Below are positions 47,705 through 63,900 of a DNA stretch of 64,000 nucleotides, piece after piece. Both the position numbers and the translations under genes were made by a program. Source of the stretch: Corella eumyota (Eukaryota > Chordata > Ascidiacea > Phlebobranchia > Corellidae); assembly GCA_963082875.1 (NCBI GenBank), contig OY720100.1, positions 6,200,001 through 6,264,000 on the forward strand. Direction: 5' to 3'. Positions within the stretch are counted from its first letter, which is position 1, and every line of letters begins with the position of its first letter. The notes beneath the pieces are model-generated. The model was not told where the DNA came from. It saw only the letters and a program-made list of their open reading frames with translations, and made no database searches.

Positions 47705-50700
47705 TTAGGCCAATGCGTGTCTAATAAAATACAAAATTTTAGGTTTTAATGTTTCATAAATTTTAATAAAAGTTTCATAACTTTTATGAATATTAATATT
47801 TTTAAAAAATATTTTGTAAACACGGTAATTGGACCTGTGCGGTTCTAACACAACAATTACTTTTCGATTTAAAATTTTTTATTTTTTTTTAAAAAATTTG
47901 TATGCAATATCATTTGGCCAAAAATATCACGTGACCTAATGAAAACCAAAATAAAAATTACCTCAAACTTTTGTTTTACTGAAAATTTTCGCGAAATGTT
48001 TTATCTTGAATGTTAGTTAGGCCAATGCGCGTCTAATAAAATACAAAATTTTAGGTTTTGAGATTTCATAAATTTTTAATAAAAGTTTCATAACTTTTAT
48101 GAATATTAATATTTTTGAAAAATATTTTGTAAACACGGTAATTGAACCTGTGCGGTTCTAACACAACAATTATTTTTCGATTTAAAATTTTTTATTTTTT
48201 TAAAAAAAATTTGTATGCAATATCATTGGGTAAAAATATCACGTGACCTAATGAAAACCAAAATAAAAATTACCTCAAACTTTTGTTTTACTGAAAATTT
48301 TCGCGAATGTTTTATCTTGAATGTTAGTTAGGCCAATGCGCGTCTAATAAAATACAAAATTTTAGGTTTTGAGATTTCAAAAATTTTTAATAAAAGTTTC
48401 ATAACTTTTATAAATATTAATATTTTCGAAAAATATTTTGTAAAAACGGTAATTGGACCTGTGCGGATCTAACACAACATTTATTTTTCGATTTAAAATT
48501 TTTAATTTGTTTTCAAAAAATTTTTATTCAATATCATTGGCCAAAAATATCACGTGACCTAATTAAACCCAACATAAAAATTACCTCAAACTTTTGTTTT
48601 ACTAAAAATTTTCGCGAAATGTTTTATCTTGAATGTTAGTTAGGCCAATGCGCGTCTAATAAAATACAAAATTTTAGGTTTTGAGATTTCATAAATTTTT
48701 AATAAAAGTTTCATAACTTTTATGAATATTAATATTTTCAAAAAATATTTTGTAAACACGGTAGTTGGGCCTGTGCGGTTCTAACACAACAATTATTTTT
48801 CGATTTAAAATTTTTTATTTTTTTTTTTTAAATTTGTATGCAATTTCATTGGCCAAAAATATCACGTGACCTAATTAAACCCAAAATAAAAATTACCTCA
48901 AACTTTTGTTTGTTTTACTGAAAATTTTCGCGAAATGTTTTATCTTGAATGTTAGTTAGGCCAATGCGCGTCTAATAAAATACAAAATTTTAGGTTTTGA
49001 GATTTCATAAATTTTTAATAAAAGTTTCATAACTTTTATAAATATTAATATTTTCGAAAAATATTTTGTAAACACGGTAATTGGACCTGTGCGGATCTAA
49101 CACAACAATTATTTTTCGATTTAAAGTTTTTAATTTGGTTTCAAAAAATTTTTATTCAATATCATTGGCCAAAAATATCACGTGACCTAATGAAAACCAA
49201 AATAAAAATTACCTCAAACTTTTGTTTTACTGAAAATTTTAGCGAAATGTTTTATCTTGAATGTTAGTTAGGCCAATGCGTGTCTAATAAAATACAAAAT
49301 TTTAGGTTTTAATGTTTCATAAATTTTAATAAAAGTTTCATAACTTTTATGAATATTAATATTTTAAAAAAATATTTTGTAAACACGGTAATTGGACCTG
49401 TGCGGTTCTAACACAACAATTACTTTTCGATTTAAAATTTTTTATTTTTTTTCAAAAAATTTGTATGCAATATCATTTGGCCAAAAATATCACGTGACCT
49501 AATGAAAACCAAAATAAAAATTACCTCAAACTTTTGTTTTACTGAAAATTTTCGCGAAATGTTTTATCTTGAATGTTAGTTAGGCCAATGCGCGTCTAAT
49601 AAAATACAAAATTTTAGGTTTTGAGATTTCATAAATTTTTAATAAAAGTTTCATAACTTTTATGAATATTAATATTTTTGAAAAATATTTTGTAAACACG
49701 GTAATTGAACCTGTGCGGTTCTAACACAACAATTATTTTTCGATTTAAAATTTTTTATTTTTTTAAAAAAAATTTGTATGCAATATCATTGGGTAAAAAT
49801 ATCACGTGACCTAATGAAAACCAAAATAAAAATTACCTCAAACTTTTGTTTTACTGAAAATTTTCGCGAATGTTTTATCTTGAATGTTAGTTAGGCCAAT
49901 GCGCGTCTAATAAAATACAAAATTTTAGGTTTTGAGATTTCAAAAATTTTTAATAAAAGTTTCATAACTTTTATAAATATTAATATTTTCGAAAAATATT
50001 TTGTAAAAACGGTAATTGGACCTGTGCGGATCTAACACAACATTTATTTTTCGATTTAAAATTTTTAATTTGTTTTCAAAAAATTTTTATTCAATATCAT
50101 TGGCCAAAAATATCACGTGACCTAATTAAACCCAACATAAAAATTACCTCAAACTTTTGTTTTACTAAAAATTTTCGCGAAATGTTTTATCTTGAATGTT
50201 AGTTAGGCCAATGCGCGTCTAATAAAATACAAAATTTTAGGTTTTGAGATTTCATAAATTTTTAATAAAAGTTTCATAACTTTTATGAATATTAATATTT
50301 TCAAAAAATATTTTGTAAACACGGTAGTTGGGCCTGTGCGGTTCTAACACAACAATTATTTTTCGATTTAAAATTTTTTATTTTTTTTTTTTAAATTTGT
50401 ATGCAATTTCATTGGCCAAAAATATCACGTGACCTAATTAAACCCAAAATAAAAATTACCTCAAACTTTTGTTTGTTTTACTGAAAATTTTCGCGAAATG
50501 TTTTATCTTGAATGTTAGTTAGGCCAATGCGCGTCTAATAAAATACAAAATTTTAGGTTTTGAGATTTCATAAATTTTTAATAAAAGTTTCATAACTTTT
50601 ATGAATATTAATATTTTCAAAAAATATTTTGTAAACACGGTAGTTGGGCCTGTGCGGTTCTAACACAACAATTATTTTTCGATTTAAAATTTTTTAATTT

Positions 50701-53700
50701 TTTTTTTTAAATTTGTATGCAATCTCATTGGCCAAAAATATCACGTGACCTAATTAAACCCAAAATAAAAATTACCTCAAACTTTTGTTTGTTTTACTGA
50801 AAATTTTCGCGAAATGTTTTATCTTGAATGTTAGTTAGGCCAATGCGCGTCTAATAAAATACAAAATTTTAGGTTTTGAGATTTCATAAATTTTTAATAA
50901 AAGTTTCATAACTTTTATAAATATTAATATTTTCGAAAAATATTTTGTAAACACGGTAATTGGACCTGTGCGGATCTAACACAACAATTATTTTTCGATT
51001 TAAAGTTTTTAATTTGGTTTCAAAAAATTTTTATTCAATATCATTGGCCAAAAATATCACGTGACCTAATGAAAACCAAAATAAAAATTACCTCAAACTT
51101 TTGTTTTACTGAAAATTTTAGCGAAATGTTTTATCTTGAATGTTAGTTAGGCCAATGCGTGTCTAATAAAATACAAAATTTTAGGTTTTAATGTTTCATA
51201 AATTTTAATAAAAGTTTCATAACTTTTATGAATATTAATATTTTAAAAAAATATTTTGTAAACACGGTAATTGGACCTGTGCGGTTCTAACACAACAATT
51301 ACTTTTCGATTTAAAATTTTTTATTTTTTTTCAAAAAATTTGTATGCAATATCATTTGGCCAAAAATATCACGTGACCTAATGAAAACCAAAATAAAAAT
51401 TACCTCAAACTTTTGTTTTACTGAAAATTTTCGCGAAATGTTTTATCTTGAATGTTAGTTAGGCCAATGCGCGTCTAATAAAATACAAAATTTTAGGTTT
51501 TGAGATTTCATAAATTTTTAATAAAAGTTTCATAACTTTTATGAATATTAATATTTTTGAAAAATATTTTGTAAACACGGTAATTGAACCTGTGCGGTTC
51601 TAACACAACAATTATTTTTCGATTTAAAATTTTTTATTTTTTTAAAAAAAATTTGTATGCAATATCATTGGGTAAAAATATCACGTGACCTAATGAAAAC
51701 CAAAATAAAAATTACCTCAAACTTTTGTTTTACTGAAAATTTTCGCGAATGTTTTATCTTGAATGTTAGTTAGGCCAATGCGCGTCTAATAAAATACAAA
51801 ATTTTAGGTTTTGAGATTTCAAAAATTTTTAATAAAAGTTTCATAACTTTTATAAATATTAATATTTTCGAAAAATATTTTGTAAAAACGGTAATTGGAC
51901 CTGTGCGGATCTAACACAACATTTATTTTTCGATTTAAAATTTTTAATTTGTTTTCAAAAAATTTTTATTCAATATCATTGGCCAAAAATATCACGTGAC
52001 CTAATTAAACCCAACATAAAAATTACCTCAAACTTTTGTTTTACTAAAAATTTTCGCGAAATGTTTTATCTTGAATGTTAGTTAGGCCAATGCGCGTCTA
52101 ATAAAATACAAAATTTTAGGTTTTGAGATTTCATAAATTTTTAATAAAAGTTTCATAACTTTTATGAATATTAATATTTTCAAAAAATATTTTGTAAACA
52201 CGGTAGTTGGGCCTGTGCGGTTCTAACACAACAATTATTTTTCGATTTAAAATTTTTTATTTTTTTTTTTTAAATTTGTATGCAATTTCATTGGCCAAAA
52301 ATATCACGTGACCTAATTAAACCCAAAATAAAAATTACCTCAAACTTTTGTTTGTTTTACTGAAAATTTTCGCGAAATGTTTTATCTTGAATGTTAGTTA
52401 GGCCAATGCGCGTCTAATAAAATACAAAATTTTAGGTTTTGAGATTTCATAAATTTTTAATAAAAGTTTCATAACTTTTATGAATATTAATATTTTCAAA
52501 AAATATTTTGTAAACACGGTAGTTGGGCCTGTGCGGTTCTAACACAACAATTATTTTTCGATTTAAAATTTTTTAATTTTTTTTTTTAAATTTGTATGCA
52601 ATCTCATTGGCCAAAAATATCACGTGACCTAATTAAACCCAAAATAAAAATTACCTCAAACTTTTGTTTGTTTTACTGAAAATTTTCGCGAAACGTTTTA
52701 TCTTGAATGTTAGTTAGGCCAATGCGCGTCTAATAAAATACAAAATTTTAGGTTTTGAGATTTCATAAATTTTTAATAAAAGTTTTATAACTTTTATAAA
52801 TATTAATATTTTCGAAAAATATTTTGTAAACACGGTAATTGGACCTGTGCGGATCTAACACAACAATTATTTTTCGATTTAAAATTTTTAATTTGGTTTC
52901 AAAAAATTTTTATTCAATATCATTGGCCAAAAATATCACGTGACCTAATGAAAACCAAAATAAAAATTACCTCAAACTTTTGTTTTACTGAAAATTTTAG
53001 CGAAATGTTTTATCTTGAATGTTAGTTAGGCCAATGCGTGTCTAATAAAATACAAAATTTTAGGTTTTAATGTTTCATAAATTTTAATAAAAGTTTCATA
53101 ACTTTTATGAATATTAATATTTTTAAAAAATATTTTGTAAACACGGTAATTGGACCTGTGCGGTTCTAACACAACAATTACTTTTCGATTTAAAATTTTT
53201 TATTTTTTTTTAAAAAATTTGTATGCAATATCATTTGGCCAAAAATATCACGTGACCTAATGAAAACCAAAATAAAAATTACCTCAAACTTTTGTTTTAC
53301 TGAAAATTTTCGCGAAATGTTTTATCTTGAATGTTAGTTAGGCCAATGCGCGTCTAATAAAATACAAAATTTTAGGTTTTGAGATTTCATAAATTTTTAA
53401 TAAAAGTTTCATAACTTTTATGAATATTAATATTTTTGAAAAATATTTTGTAAACACGGTAATTGAACCTGTGCGGTTCTAACACAACAATTATTTTTCG
53501 ATTTAAAATTTTTTATTTTTTTAAAAAAAATTTGTATGCAATATCATTGGGTAAAAATATCACGTGACCTAATGAAAACCAAAATAAAAATTACCTCAAA
53601 CTTTTGTTTTACTGAAAATTTTCGCAAATGTTTTATCTTGAATGTTAGTTAGGCCAATGCGCGTCTAATAAAATACAAAATTTTAGGTTTTGAGATTTCA

Positions 53701-54905
53701 AAAATTTTTAATAAAAGTTTCATAACTTTTATAAATATTAATATTTTCGAAAAATATTTTGTAAAAACGGTAATTGGACCTGTGCGGATCTAACACAACA
53801 TTTATTTTTCGATTTAAAATTTTTAATTTGTTTTCAAAAAATTTTTATTCAATATCATTGGCCAAAAATATCACGTGACCTAATTAAACCCAACATAAAA
53901 ATTACCTCAAACTTTTGTTTTACTAAAAATTTTCGCGAAATGTTTTATCTTGAATGTTAGTTAGGCCAATGCGCGTCTAATAAAATACAAAATTTTAGGT
54001 TTTGAGATTTCATAAATTTTTAATAAAAGTTTCATAACTTTTATGAATATTAATATTTTCAAAAAATATTTTGTAAACACGGTAGTTGGGCCTGTGCGGT
54101 TCTAACACAACAATTATTTTTCGATTTAAAATTTTTTATTTTTTTTTTTTAAATTTGTATGCAATTTCATTGGCCAAAAATATCACGTGACCTAATTAAA
54201 CCCAAAATAAAAATTACCTCAAACTTTTGTTTGTTTTACTGAAAATTTTCGCGAAATGTTTTATCTTGAATGTTAGTTAGGCCAATGCGCGTCTAATAAA
54301 ATACAAAATTTTAGGTTTTGAGATTTCATAAATTTTTAATAAAAGTTTCATAACTTTTATGAATATTAATATTTTCAAAAAATATTTTGTAAACACGGTA
54401 GTTGGGCCTGTGCGGTTCTAACACAACAATTATTTTTCGATTTAAAATTTTTTAATTTTTTTTTTTAAATTTGTATGCAATCTCATTGGCCAAAAATATC
54501 ACGTGACCTAATTAAACCCAAAATAAAAATTACCTCAAACTTTTGTTTGTTTTACTGAAAATTTTCGCGAAACGTTTTATCTTGAATGTTAGTTAGGCCA
54601 ATGCGCGTCTAATAAAATACAAAATTTTAGGTTTTGAGATTTCATAAATTTTTAATAAAAGTTTTATAACTTTTATAAATATTAATATTTTCGAAAAATA
54701 TTTTGTAAACACGGTAATTGGACCTGTGCGGATCTAACACAACAATTATTTTTCGATTTAAAATTTTTAATTTGGTTTCAAAAAATTTTTATTCAATATC
54801 ATTGGCCAAAAATATCACGTGACCTAATGAAAACCAAAATAAAAATTACCTCAAACTTTTGTTTTACTGAAAATTTTAGCGAAATGTTTTATCTTGAATG
54901 TTAGT
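47705..54905. repeat. Higher-order repeat of 1,879 bp (six monomers)
   Basis: A variant monomer with AGCGAAATG, GCGTGTCTAA and TTTTAATGTTTC recurs with its marker at 45510, 47705, 49268, 51147, 53026 and 54905. Spacings are 2,195 (7 monomers), 1,563 (5) and then exactly 1,879 bp three times (6). Successive six-monomer blocks are nearly identical while monomers inside a block differ, the hallmark of higher-order satellite structure. Confidence 0.9.
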
Positions 54906-57900
54906 TAGGCCAATGCGTGTCTAATAAAATACAAAATTTTAGGTTTTAATGTTTCATAAATTTTAATAAAAGTTTCATAACTTTTATGAATATTAATATT
55001 TTTAAAAAATATTTTGTAAACACGGTAATTGGACCTGTGCGGTTCTAACACAACAATTACTTTTCGATTTAAAATTTTTTATTTTTTTTTAAAAAATTTG
55101 TATGCAATATCATTGGCCAAAAATATCACGTGACCTAATGAAAACCAAAATAAAAATTACCTCAAACTTTTGTTTTACTGAAAAATTTTTCCAAATGTTT
55201 TATGTTGAATGTTAGTTAGGCCAATGCGCGTCTAATAAAATACAAAATTTTAGGTTTTGAGATTTCATAAATTTTTAATAAAAGTTTCATAACTTTTATG
55301 AATATTAATATTTTCGAAAAATATTTTGTAAACACGGTAATTGGACCTGTGCGGTTCTAACACAACAATTATTTTTTGATTTAAAATTTATTTTTTTTTT
55401 TTAAGAAATTTGTATGCAATCTCATTGGCCAAAAATATCACGTGACCTAATTAAACCCAACATAAAAATTATCTCAAACTTTTGTTTTACTGAAAATTTT
55501 CGCGAAATGTTTTATCTTGAATGTTAGTTAGGCCAATGCGCGTCTAATAAAATACAAAATTTTAGGTTTTGAGATTTCATAAATTTTTAATAAAAGTTTC
55601 ATAACTTTTATAAATATTAATATTTTCGAAAAATATTTTGTAAACACGGTAATTGAACCTGTGCGGTTCTAACACAACACTTATTTTTCGATTTAAAATT
55701 TTTAATTTTTTTTCAAAAAATTTTTATGCAATATCATTGGCCAAAAATATCACGTGACCTAATTAAACCCAAAATAAAAATTACCTCAAACTTTTGTTTT
55801 ACTGAAAATTTTCGCGAATGTTTTATCTTGAATGTTAGTTAGGCCAATGCGCGTCTAATAAAATACAAAATTTTAGGTTTTGAGATTTCAAAAATTTTTA
55901 ATAAAAGTTTCATAACTTTTATAAATATTAATATTTTCGAAAAATATTTTGTAAACACGGTAATTGGACCTGTGCGGATCTAACACAACAATTATTTTTC
56001 GATTTAAAATTTTTAATTTGTTTTCAAAAAATTTTTATTCAATATCATTGGCCAAAAATATCACGTGACCTAATTAAACCCAACATAAAAATTACCTCAA
56101 ACTTTTGTTTTACTGAAAATTTTCGCGAAATGTTTTATCTTGAATGTTAGTTAGGCCAATGCGCGTCTAATAAAATACAAAATTTTAGGTTTTGAGATTT
56201 CATAAATTTTTAATAAAAGTTTCATAACTTTTATAAATATTAATATTTTCGAAAAATATTTTGTAAACACGGTAATTGGACCTGTGCGGTTCTAACGCAA
56301 CACTTATTTTTCGATTTAAAATTTTTATTTTTTTTTCAAAAAATTTTTATGCAATATCATTGGCCAAAAATATCACGTGACCTAATTAAACCCAAAATAA
56401 AAATTACCTCAAACTTTTGTTTTACTGAAAATTTTCGCGAATGTATTATCTTGAATGTTAGTTAGGCCAATGCGCGTCTAATAAAATACAAAATTTTAGG
56501 TTTTGAGATTTCAAAAATTTTTAATAAAAGTTTCATAACTTTTATAAATATTAATATTTTCGAAAAATATTTTGTAAACACGGTAATTGGACCTGTGCGA
56601 ATCTAACACAACAATTATTTTTTGATTTAAAACTTTTAATTTGTTTTCAAAAAATTTTTATTCAATATCATTGGCCAAAAATATCACGTGACCTAATTAA
56701 ACCCGAAATAAAAATTATCTCAAACTTTTGTTCTACTCAAAATTTTTGCAAAATGTTTTATCTTGAATGTTAGTTAGGCCAATGCGCGCCTTATTAAATA
56801 TAAAATTTCAGATTTTGAGATTTCATAAATTTTTAATAAAAGTTTCATAACTTTTATGAATATTAATATTTTCGAAAAATATTTTGTAAACACGGTAATT
56901 GGACCTGTGCGGTTCTAACACAACAATTATTTTTCGATTTAAAATTTTTTATTTTTTTTCAAAAAGTTTGTATGCAATATCATTTGGCCAAAAATATCAC
57001 GTGACCTAATGAAAACCAAAATAAAAATTACCTCAAACTTTTGTTTTACTAAAACTTTTTGCGAAATGTTTTATCTTGAATGTTAGTTAGGCCAATGCGT
57101 GTCTAATAAAATACAAAATTTTAGGTTTTGATGTTTCATAAATTTTAATAAAAGTTTCATAACTTTTATGAATATTAATATTTTTAAAAAATATTTTGTA
57201 AACACGGTAATTGGACCTGTGCGGTTCTAACACAACAATTACTTTTCGATTTAAAATTTTTTATTTTTTTTCAAAAAATTTGTATGCAATATCATTTGGC
57301 CAAAAATATCACGTGACCTAATGAAAACCAAAATAAAAATTACCTCAAACTTTTGTTTTACTGAAAAATATCTCCAAATGTTTTATCTTGAATGTTAGTT
57401 AGACCAATGCGCGTCCAATAAAATACAAAATTTTAAGTTTAGAGATTTCATAAATTTTTAATAAAAGTTTCATAACTTTTATGAATATTAATATTTTCGA
57501 AAAATATTTTGTAAACACGCTAATTGGACCTGTGCGGTTCTAACACAACAATTATTTTTCGATTTAAAATTTTTAATTTTTTTTCAAAAAATTTGTATGC
57601 AATCTCATTGGCCAAAAATATCACGTGACTTAATTAAACCCAAAATAAAAATTACCTCAAACTTTTGTTTTACTAAAAATTTTCGCAAAATGTCTTATCT
57701 TGAATGTTAGTTAGGCCAATGTGCGTTTAATAAAATACAAAATTTTAGGTTTTGAGATTTCATAAATTTTTAATAAAAGTTTTATAACTTTTATAAATAT
57801 TAATATTTTCAAAAAATATTTTGTAAACACGGTAATTGGACCTGTGCGGTTCTAACACAACAATTATTTTTCGATTTAAAATTTAAAATTTTTTTTCAAA

Positions 57901-60900
57901 AAATTTTTATGCAATATCATTGGCCAAAAATATCACCTGACCTAATTAAACCCAAAATAAAAATTATCTCAAACTTTTGTTTTACTGAAAATTTTTGCGA
58001 AATGTTTTATCTTGAATGTTAGTTAAGCCAATGCGCGTCTAATAAAATAAAAAATTTAGGTTTAGCGATTTCATAAATTTTTAATAAAAGTTTCATAACT
58101 TTTATAAATATTAATATTTTCGAAAAATATTTTGTAAGCACGGTAATTGGACCTGTGCGGTTCTAACGCAACACTTATTTTTCGATTTAAAATTTTTAAT
58201 TTTTTTTCAAAAAATTTTTATGCAATATCATTGGCCAAAAATATCACGTGACCTAATTAAACCCAAAATAAAAATTACCTCAAACTTTTGTTTTACTGAA
58301 AATTTTCGCGAATGTATTATCTTGAATGTAAGTTAGGCCAATGCGCGTCTAATAAAATACAAAATTTTAGGTTTTGAGATTTCAAAAATTTTTAATAAAA
58401 GTTTCATAACTTTCATAAATATTAATATTTTCGAAAAATATTTTGTAAACACGGTAATTGGACCTGTGCGGATCTAACACAACAATTATTTTTTGATTTA
58501 AAATTTTTAATTTGTTTTCAAAAAATTTTTATTCAATATCATTGGCCAAAAATATCACGTGACCTAATTAAACCCGAAATAAAAATTATCTCAAACTTTT
58601 GTTCTACTCAAAATTTTTGCAAAATGTTTTATCTTAAATGTTAGTTAGGCCAATGCGCGCCATATTAAATATAAAATTTCAGATTTTGAGATTTCATAAA
58701 TTTTTAATAAAAGTTTCATAACTTTTATGAATATTTATATTTTCGAAAAATATTTTGTAAACACGGTAATTGGACCTGTGCGGTTCTAACACAACAATTA
58801 TTTTTCGATTTAAAATTTTTTATTTTTTTTCAAAAAATTTTTATGCAATATCATTTGGCCAAAAATATCACGTGACCTAATGAAAACCAAAATAAAAATT
58901 ACCTCAAACTTTTGTTTTAAACACGGTAATTGGACCTGTGCGGTTCTAACACAACAATTATTTTTCGATTTAAAATTTAAAATTTTTTTTCAAAAAATTT
59001 TTATGCAATATCATTGGCCAAAAATATCACCTGACCTAATTAAACCCAAAATAAAAATTACCTCAAACTTTTGTTTTACTGAAAATTTTTGCGAAATGTT
59101 TTATCTTGAATGTTAGTTAAGCCAATGCGCGTCTAATAAAATAAAAAATTTAGGTTTAGCGATTTCATAAATTTTTAATAAAAGTTTCATAACTTTTATA
59201 AATATTAATATTTTCGAAAAATATTTTGTAAAAACGGTAATTGGACCTGTGCGGATCTAACACAACATTTATTTTTCGATTTAAAATTTTTAATTTGTTT
59301 TCAAAAAATTTTTATTCAATATCATTGGCCAAAAATATCACGTGACCTAATTAAACCCAACATAAAAATTACCTCAAACTTTTGTTTTACTAAAAATTTT
59401 CGCGAAATGTTTTATCTTGAATGTTAGTTAGGCCAATGCGCGTCTAATAAAATACAAAATTTTAGGTTTTGAGATTTCATAAATTTTTAATAAAAGTTTC
59501 ATAACTTTTATGAATATTAATATTTTCAAAAAATATTTTGTAAACACGGTAGTTGGGCCTGTGCGGTTCTAACACAACAATTATTTTTCGATTTAAAATT
59601 TTTTATTTTTTTTTTTTAAATTTGTATGCAATTTCATTGGCCAAAAATATCACGTGACCTAATTAAACCCAAAATAAAAATTACCTCAAACTTTTGTTTG
59701 TTTTACTGAAAATTTTCGCGAAATGTTTTATCTTGAATGTTAGTTAGGCCAATGCGCGTCTAATAAAATACAAAATTTTAGGTTTTGAGATTTCATAAAT
59801 TTTTAATAAAAGTTTCATAACTTTTATGAATATTAATATTTTCAAAAAATATTTTGTAAACACGGTAGTTGGGCCTGTGCGGTTCTAACACAACAATTAT
59901 TTTTCGATTTAAAATTTTTTAATTTTTTTTTTTAAATTTGTATGCAATCTCATTGGCCAAAAATATCACGTGACCTAATTAAACCCAAAATAAAAATTAC
60001 CTCAAACTTTTGTTTGTTTTACTGAAAATTTTCGCGAAACGTTTGATCTTGAATGTTAGTTAGGCCAATGCGCGTCTAATAAAATACAAAATTTTAGGTT
60101 TTGAGATTTCATAAATTTTTAATAAAAGTTTTATAACTTTTATAAATATTAATATTTTCGAAAAATATTTTGTAAACACGGTAATTGGACCTGTGCGGAT
60201 CTAACACAACAATTATTTTTCGATTTAAAATTTTTAATTTGGTTTCAAAAAATTTTTATTCAATATCATTGGCCAAAAATATCACGTGACCTAATGAAAA
60301 CCAAAATAAAAATTACCTCAAACTTTTGTTTTACTGAAAATTTTAGCGAAATGTTTTATCTTGAATGTTAGTTAGGCCAATGCGTGTCTAATAAAATACA
60401 AAATTTTAGGTTTTAATGTTTCATAAATTTTAATAAAAGTTTCATAACTTTTATGAATATTAATATTTTTAAAAAATATTTTGTAAACACGGTAATTGGA
60501 CCTGTGCGGTTCTAACACAACAATTACTTTTCGATTTAAAATTTTTTATTTTTTTTTAAAAAATTTGTATGCAATATCATTGGCCAAAAATATCACGTGA
60601 CCTAATGAAAACCAAAATAAAAATTACCTCAAACTTTTGTTTTACTGAAAAATTTTTCCAAATGTTTTATGTTGAATGTTAGTTAGGCCAATGCGCGTCT
60701 AATAAAATACAAAATTTTAGGTTTTGAGATTTCATAAATTTTTAATAAAAGTTTCATAACTTTTATGAATATTAATATTTTCGAAAAATATTTTGTAAAC
60801 ACGGTAATTGGACCTGTGCGGTTCTAACACAACAATTATTTTTTGATTTAAAATTTATTTTTTTTTTTTAAGAAATTTGTATGCAATCTCATTGGCCAAA

Positions 60901-63900
60901 AATATCACGTGACCTAATTAAACCCAACATAAAAATTATCTCAAACTTTTGTTTTACTGAAAATTTTCGCGAAATGTTTTATCTTGAATGTTAGTTAGGC
61001 CAATGCGCGTCTAATAAAATACAAAATTTTAGGTTTTGAGATTTCATAAATTTTTAATAAAAGTTTCATAACTTTTATAAATATTAATATTTTCGAAAAA
61101 TATTTTGTAAACACGGTAATTGAACCTGTGCGGTTCTAACACAACACTTATTTTTCGATTTAAAATTTTTAATTTTTTTTCAAAAAATTTTTATGCAATA
61201 TCATTGGCCAAAAATATCACGTGACCTAATTAAACCCAAAATAAAAATTACCTCAAACTTTTGTTTTACTGAAAATTTTCGCGAATGTTTTATCTTGAAT
61301 GTTAGTTAGGCCAATGCGCGTCTAATAAAATACAAAATTTTAGGTTTTGAGATTTCAAAAATTTTTAATAAAAGTTTCATAATTTTTATAAATATTAATA
61401 TTTTCGAAAAATATTTTGTAAACACGGTAATTGGACCTGTGCGGATCTAACACAACAATTATTTTTTGATTTAAAATTTTTAATTTGTTTTCAAAAAATT
61501 TTTATTCAATATCATTGGCCAAAAATATCACGTGACCTAATTAAACCCAACATAAAAATTACCTCAAACTTTTGTTTTACTGAAAATTTTCGCGAAATGT
61601 TTTATCTTGAATGTTAGTTAGGCCAATGCGCGTCTAATAAAATACAAAATTTTAGGTTTTGAGATTTCATAAATTTTTAATAAAAGTTTCATAACTTTTA
61701 TAAATATTAATATTTTCGAAAAATATTTTGTAAACACGGTAATTGGACCTGTGCGGTTCTAACGCAACACTTATTTTTCGATTTAAAATTTTTATTTTTT
61801 TTTCAAAAAATTTTTATGCAATATCATTGGCCAAAAATATCACGTGACCTAATTAAACCCAAAATAAAAATTACCTCAAACTTTTGTTTTACTGAAAATT
61901 TTCGCGAATGTATTATCTTGAATGTTAGTTAGGCCAATGCGCGTCTAATAAAATACAAAATTTTAGGTTTTGAGATTTCAAAAATTTTTAATAAAAGTTT
62001 CATAACTTTTATAAATATTAATATTTTCGAAAAATATTTTGTAAACACGGTAATTGGACCTGTGCGAATCTAACACAACAATTATTTTTTGATTTAAAAC
62101 TTTTAATTTGTTTTCAAAAAATTTTTATTCAATATCATTGGCCAAAAATATCACGTGACCTAATTAAACCCGAAATAAAAATTATCTCAAACTTTTGTTC
62201 TACTCAAAATTTTTGCAAAATGTTTTATCTTGAATGTTAGTTAGGCCAATGCGCGCCTTATTAAATATAAAATTTCAGATTTTGAGATTTCATAAATTTT
62301 TAATAAAAGTTTCATAACTTTTATGAATATTAATATTTTCGAAAAATATTTTGTAAACACGGTAATTGGACCTGTGCGGTTCTAACACAACAATTATTTT
62401 TCGATTTAAAATTTTTTATTTTTTTTCAAAAAATTTGTATGCAATATCATTTGGCCAAAAATATCACGTGACCTAATGAAAACCAAAATAAAAATTACCT
62501 CAAACTTTTGTTTTACTAAAACTTTTTGCGAAATGTTTTATCTTGAATGTTAGTTAGGCCAATGCGTGTCTAATAAAATACAAAATTTTAGGTTTTGATG
62601 TTTCATAAATTTTAATAAAAGTTTCATAACTTTTATGAATATTAATATTTTTAAAAAATATTTTGTAAACACGGTAATTGGACCTGTGCGGTTCTAACAC
62701 AACAATTACTTTTCGATTTAAAATTTTTTATTTTTTTTCAAAAAATTTGTATGCAATATCATTTGGCCAAAAATATCACGTGACCTAATGAAAACCAAAA
62801 TAAAAATTACCTCAAACTTTTGTTTTACTGAAAAATATCTCCAAATGTTTTATCTTGAATGTTAGTTAGACCAATGCGCGTCCAATAAAATACAAAATTT
62901 TAAGTTTAGAGATTTCATAAATTTTTAATAAAAGTTTCATAACTTTTATGAATATTAATATTTTCGAAAAATATTTTGTAAACACGCTAATTGGACCTGT
63001 GCGGTTCTAACACAACAATTATTTTTCGATTTAAAATTTTTAATTTTTTTTCAAAAAATTTGTATGCAATCTCATTGGCCAAAAATATCACGTGACTTAA
63101 TTAAACCCAAAATAAAAATTACCTCAAACTTTTGTTTTACTAAAAATTTTCGCAAAATGTCTTATCTTGAATGTTAGTTAGGCCAATGTGCGTCTAATAA
63201 AATACAAAATTTTAGGTTTTGAGATTTCATAAATTTTTAATAAAAGTTTTATAACTTTTATAAATATTAATATTTTCGAAAAATATTTTGTAAACACGGT
63301 AATTGGACCTGTGCGGTTCTAACACAACAATTATTTTTCGATTTAAAATTTAAAATTTTTTTTCAAAAAATTTTTATGCAATATCATTGGCCAAAAATAT
63401 CACCTGACCTAATTAAACCCAAAATAAAAATTATCTCAAACTTTTGTTTTACTGAAAATTTTTGCGAAATGTTTTATCTTGAATGTTAGTTAAGCCAATG
63501 CGCGTCTAATAAAATAAAAAATTTAGGTTTAGCGATTTCATAAATTTTTAATAAAAGTTTCATAACTTTTATAAATATTAATATTTTCGAAAAATATTTT
63601 GTAAGCACGGTAATTGGACCTGTGCGGTTCTAACGCAACAATTATTTTTCGATTTAAAATTTTTAATTTTTTTTCAAAAAATTTTTATGCAATATCATTG
63701 GCCAAAAATATCACGTGACCTAATTAAACCCAAAATAAAAATTACCTCAAACTTTTGTTTTACTGAAAATTTTCGCGAATGTATTATCTTGAATGTAAGT
63801 TAGGCCAATGCGCGTCTAATAAAATACAAAATTTTAGGTTTTGAGATTTCAAAAATTTTTAATAAAAGTTTCATAACTTTCATAAATATTAATATTTTCG

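Noticed and set aside
58880-59116. 78-codon ORF inside the satellite
   Set aside because: It arises only where a truncated monomer joins another at about 58,918 and reads A/T-run satellite DNA. Other monomers are not open.
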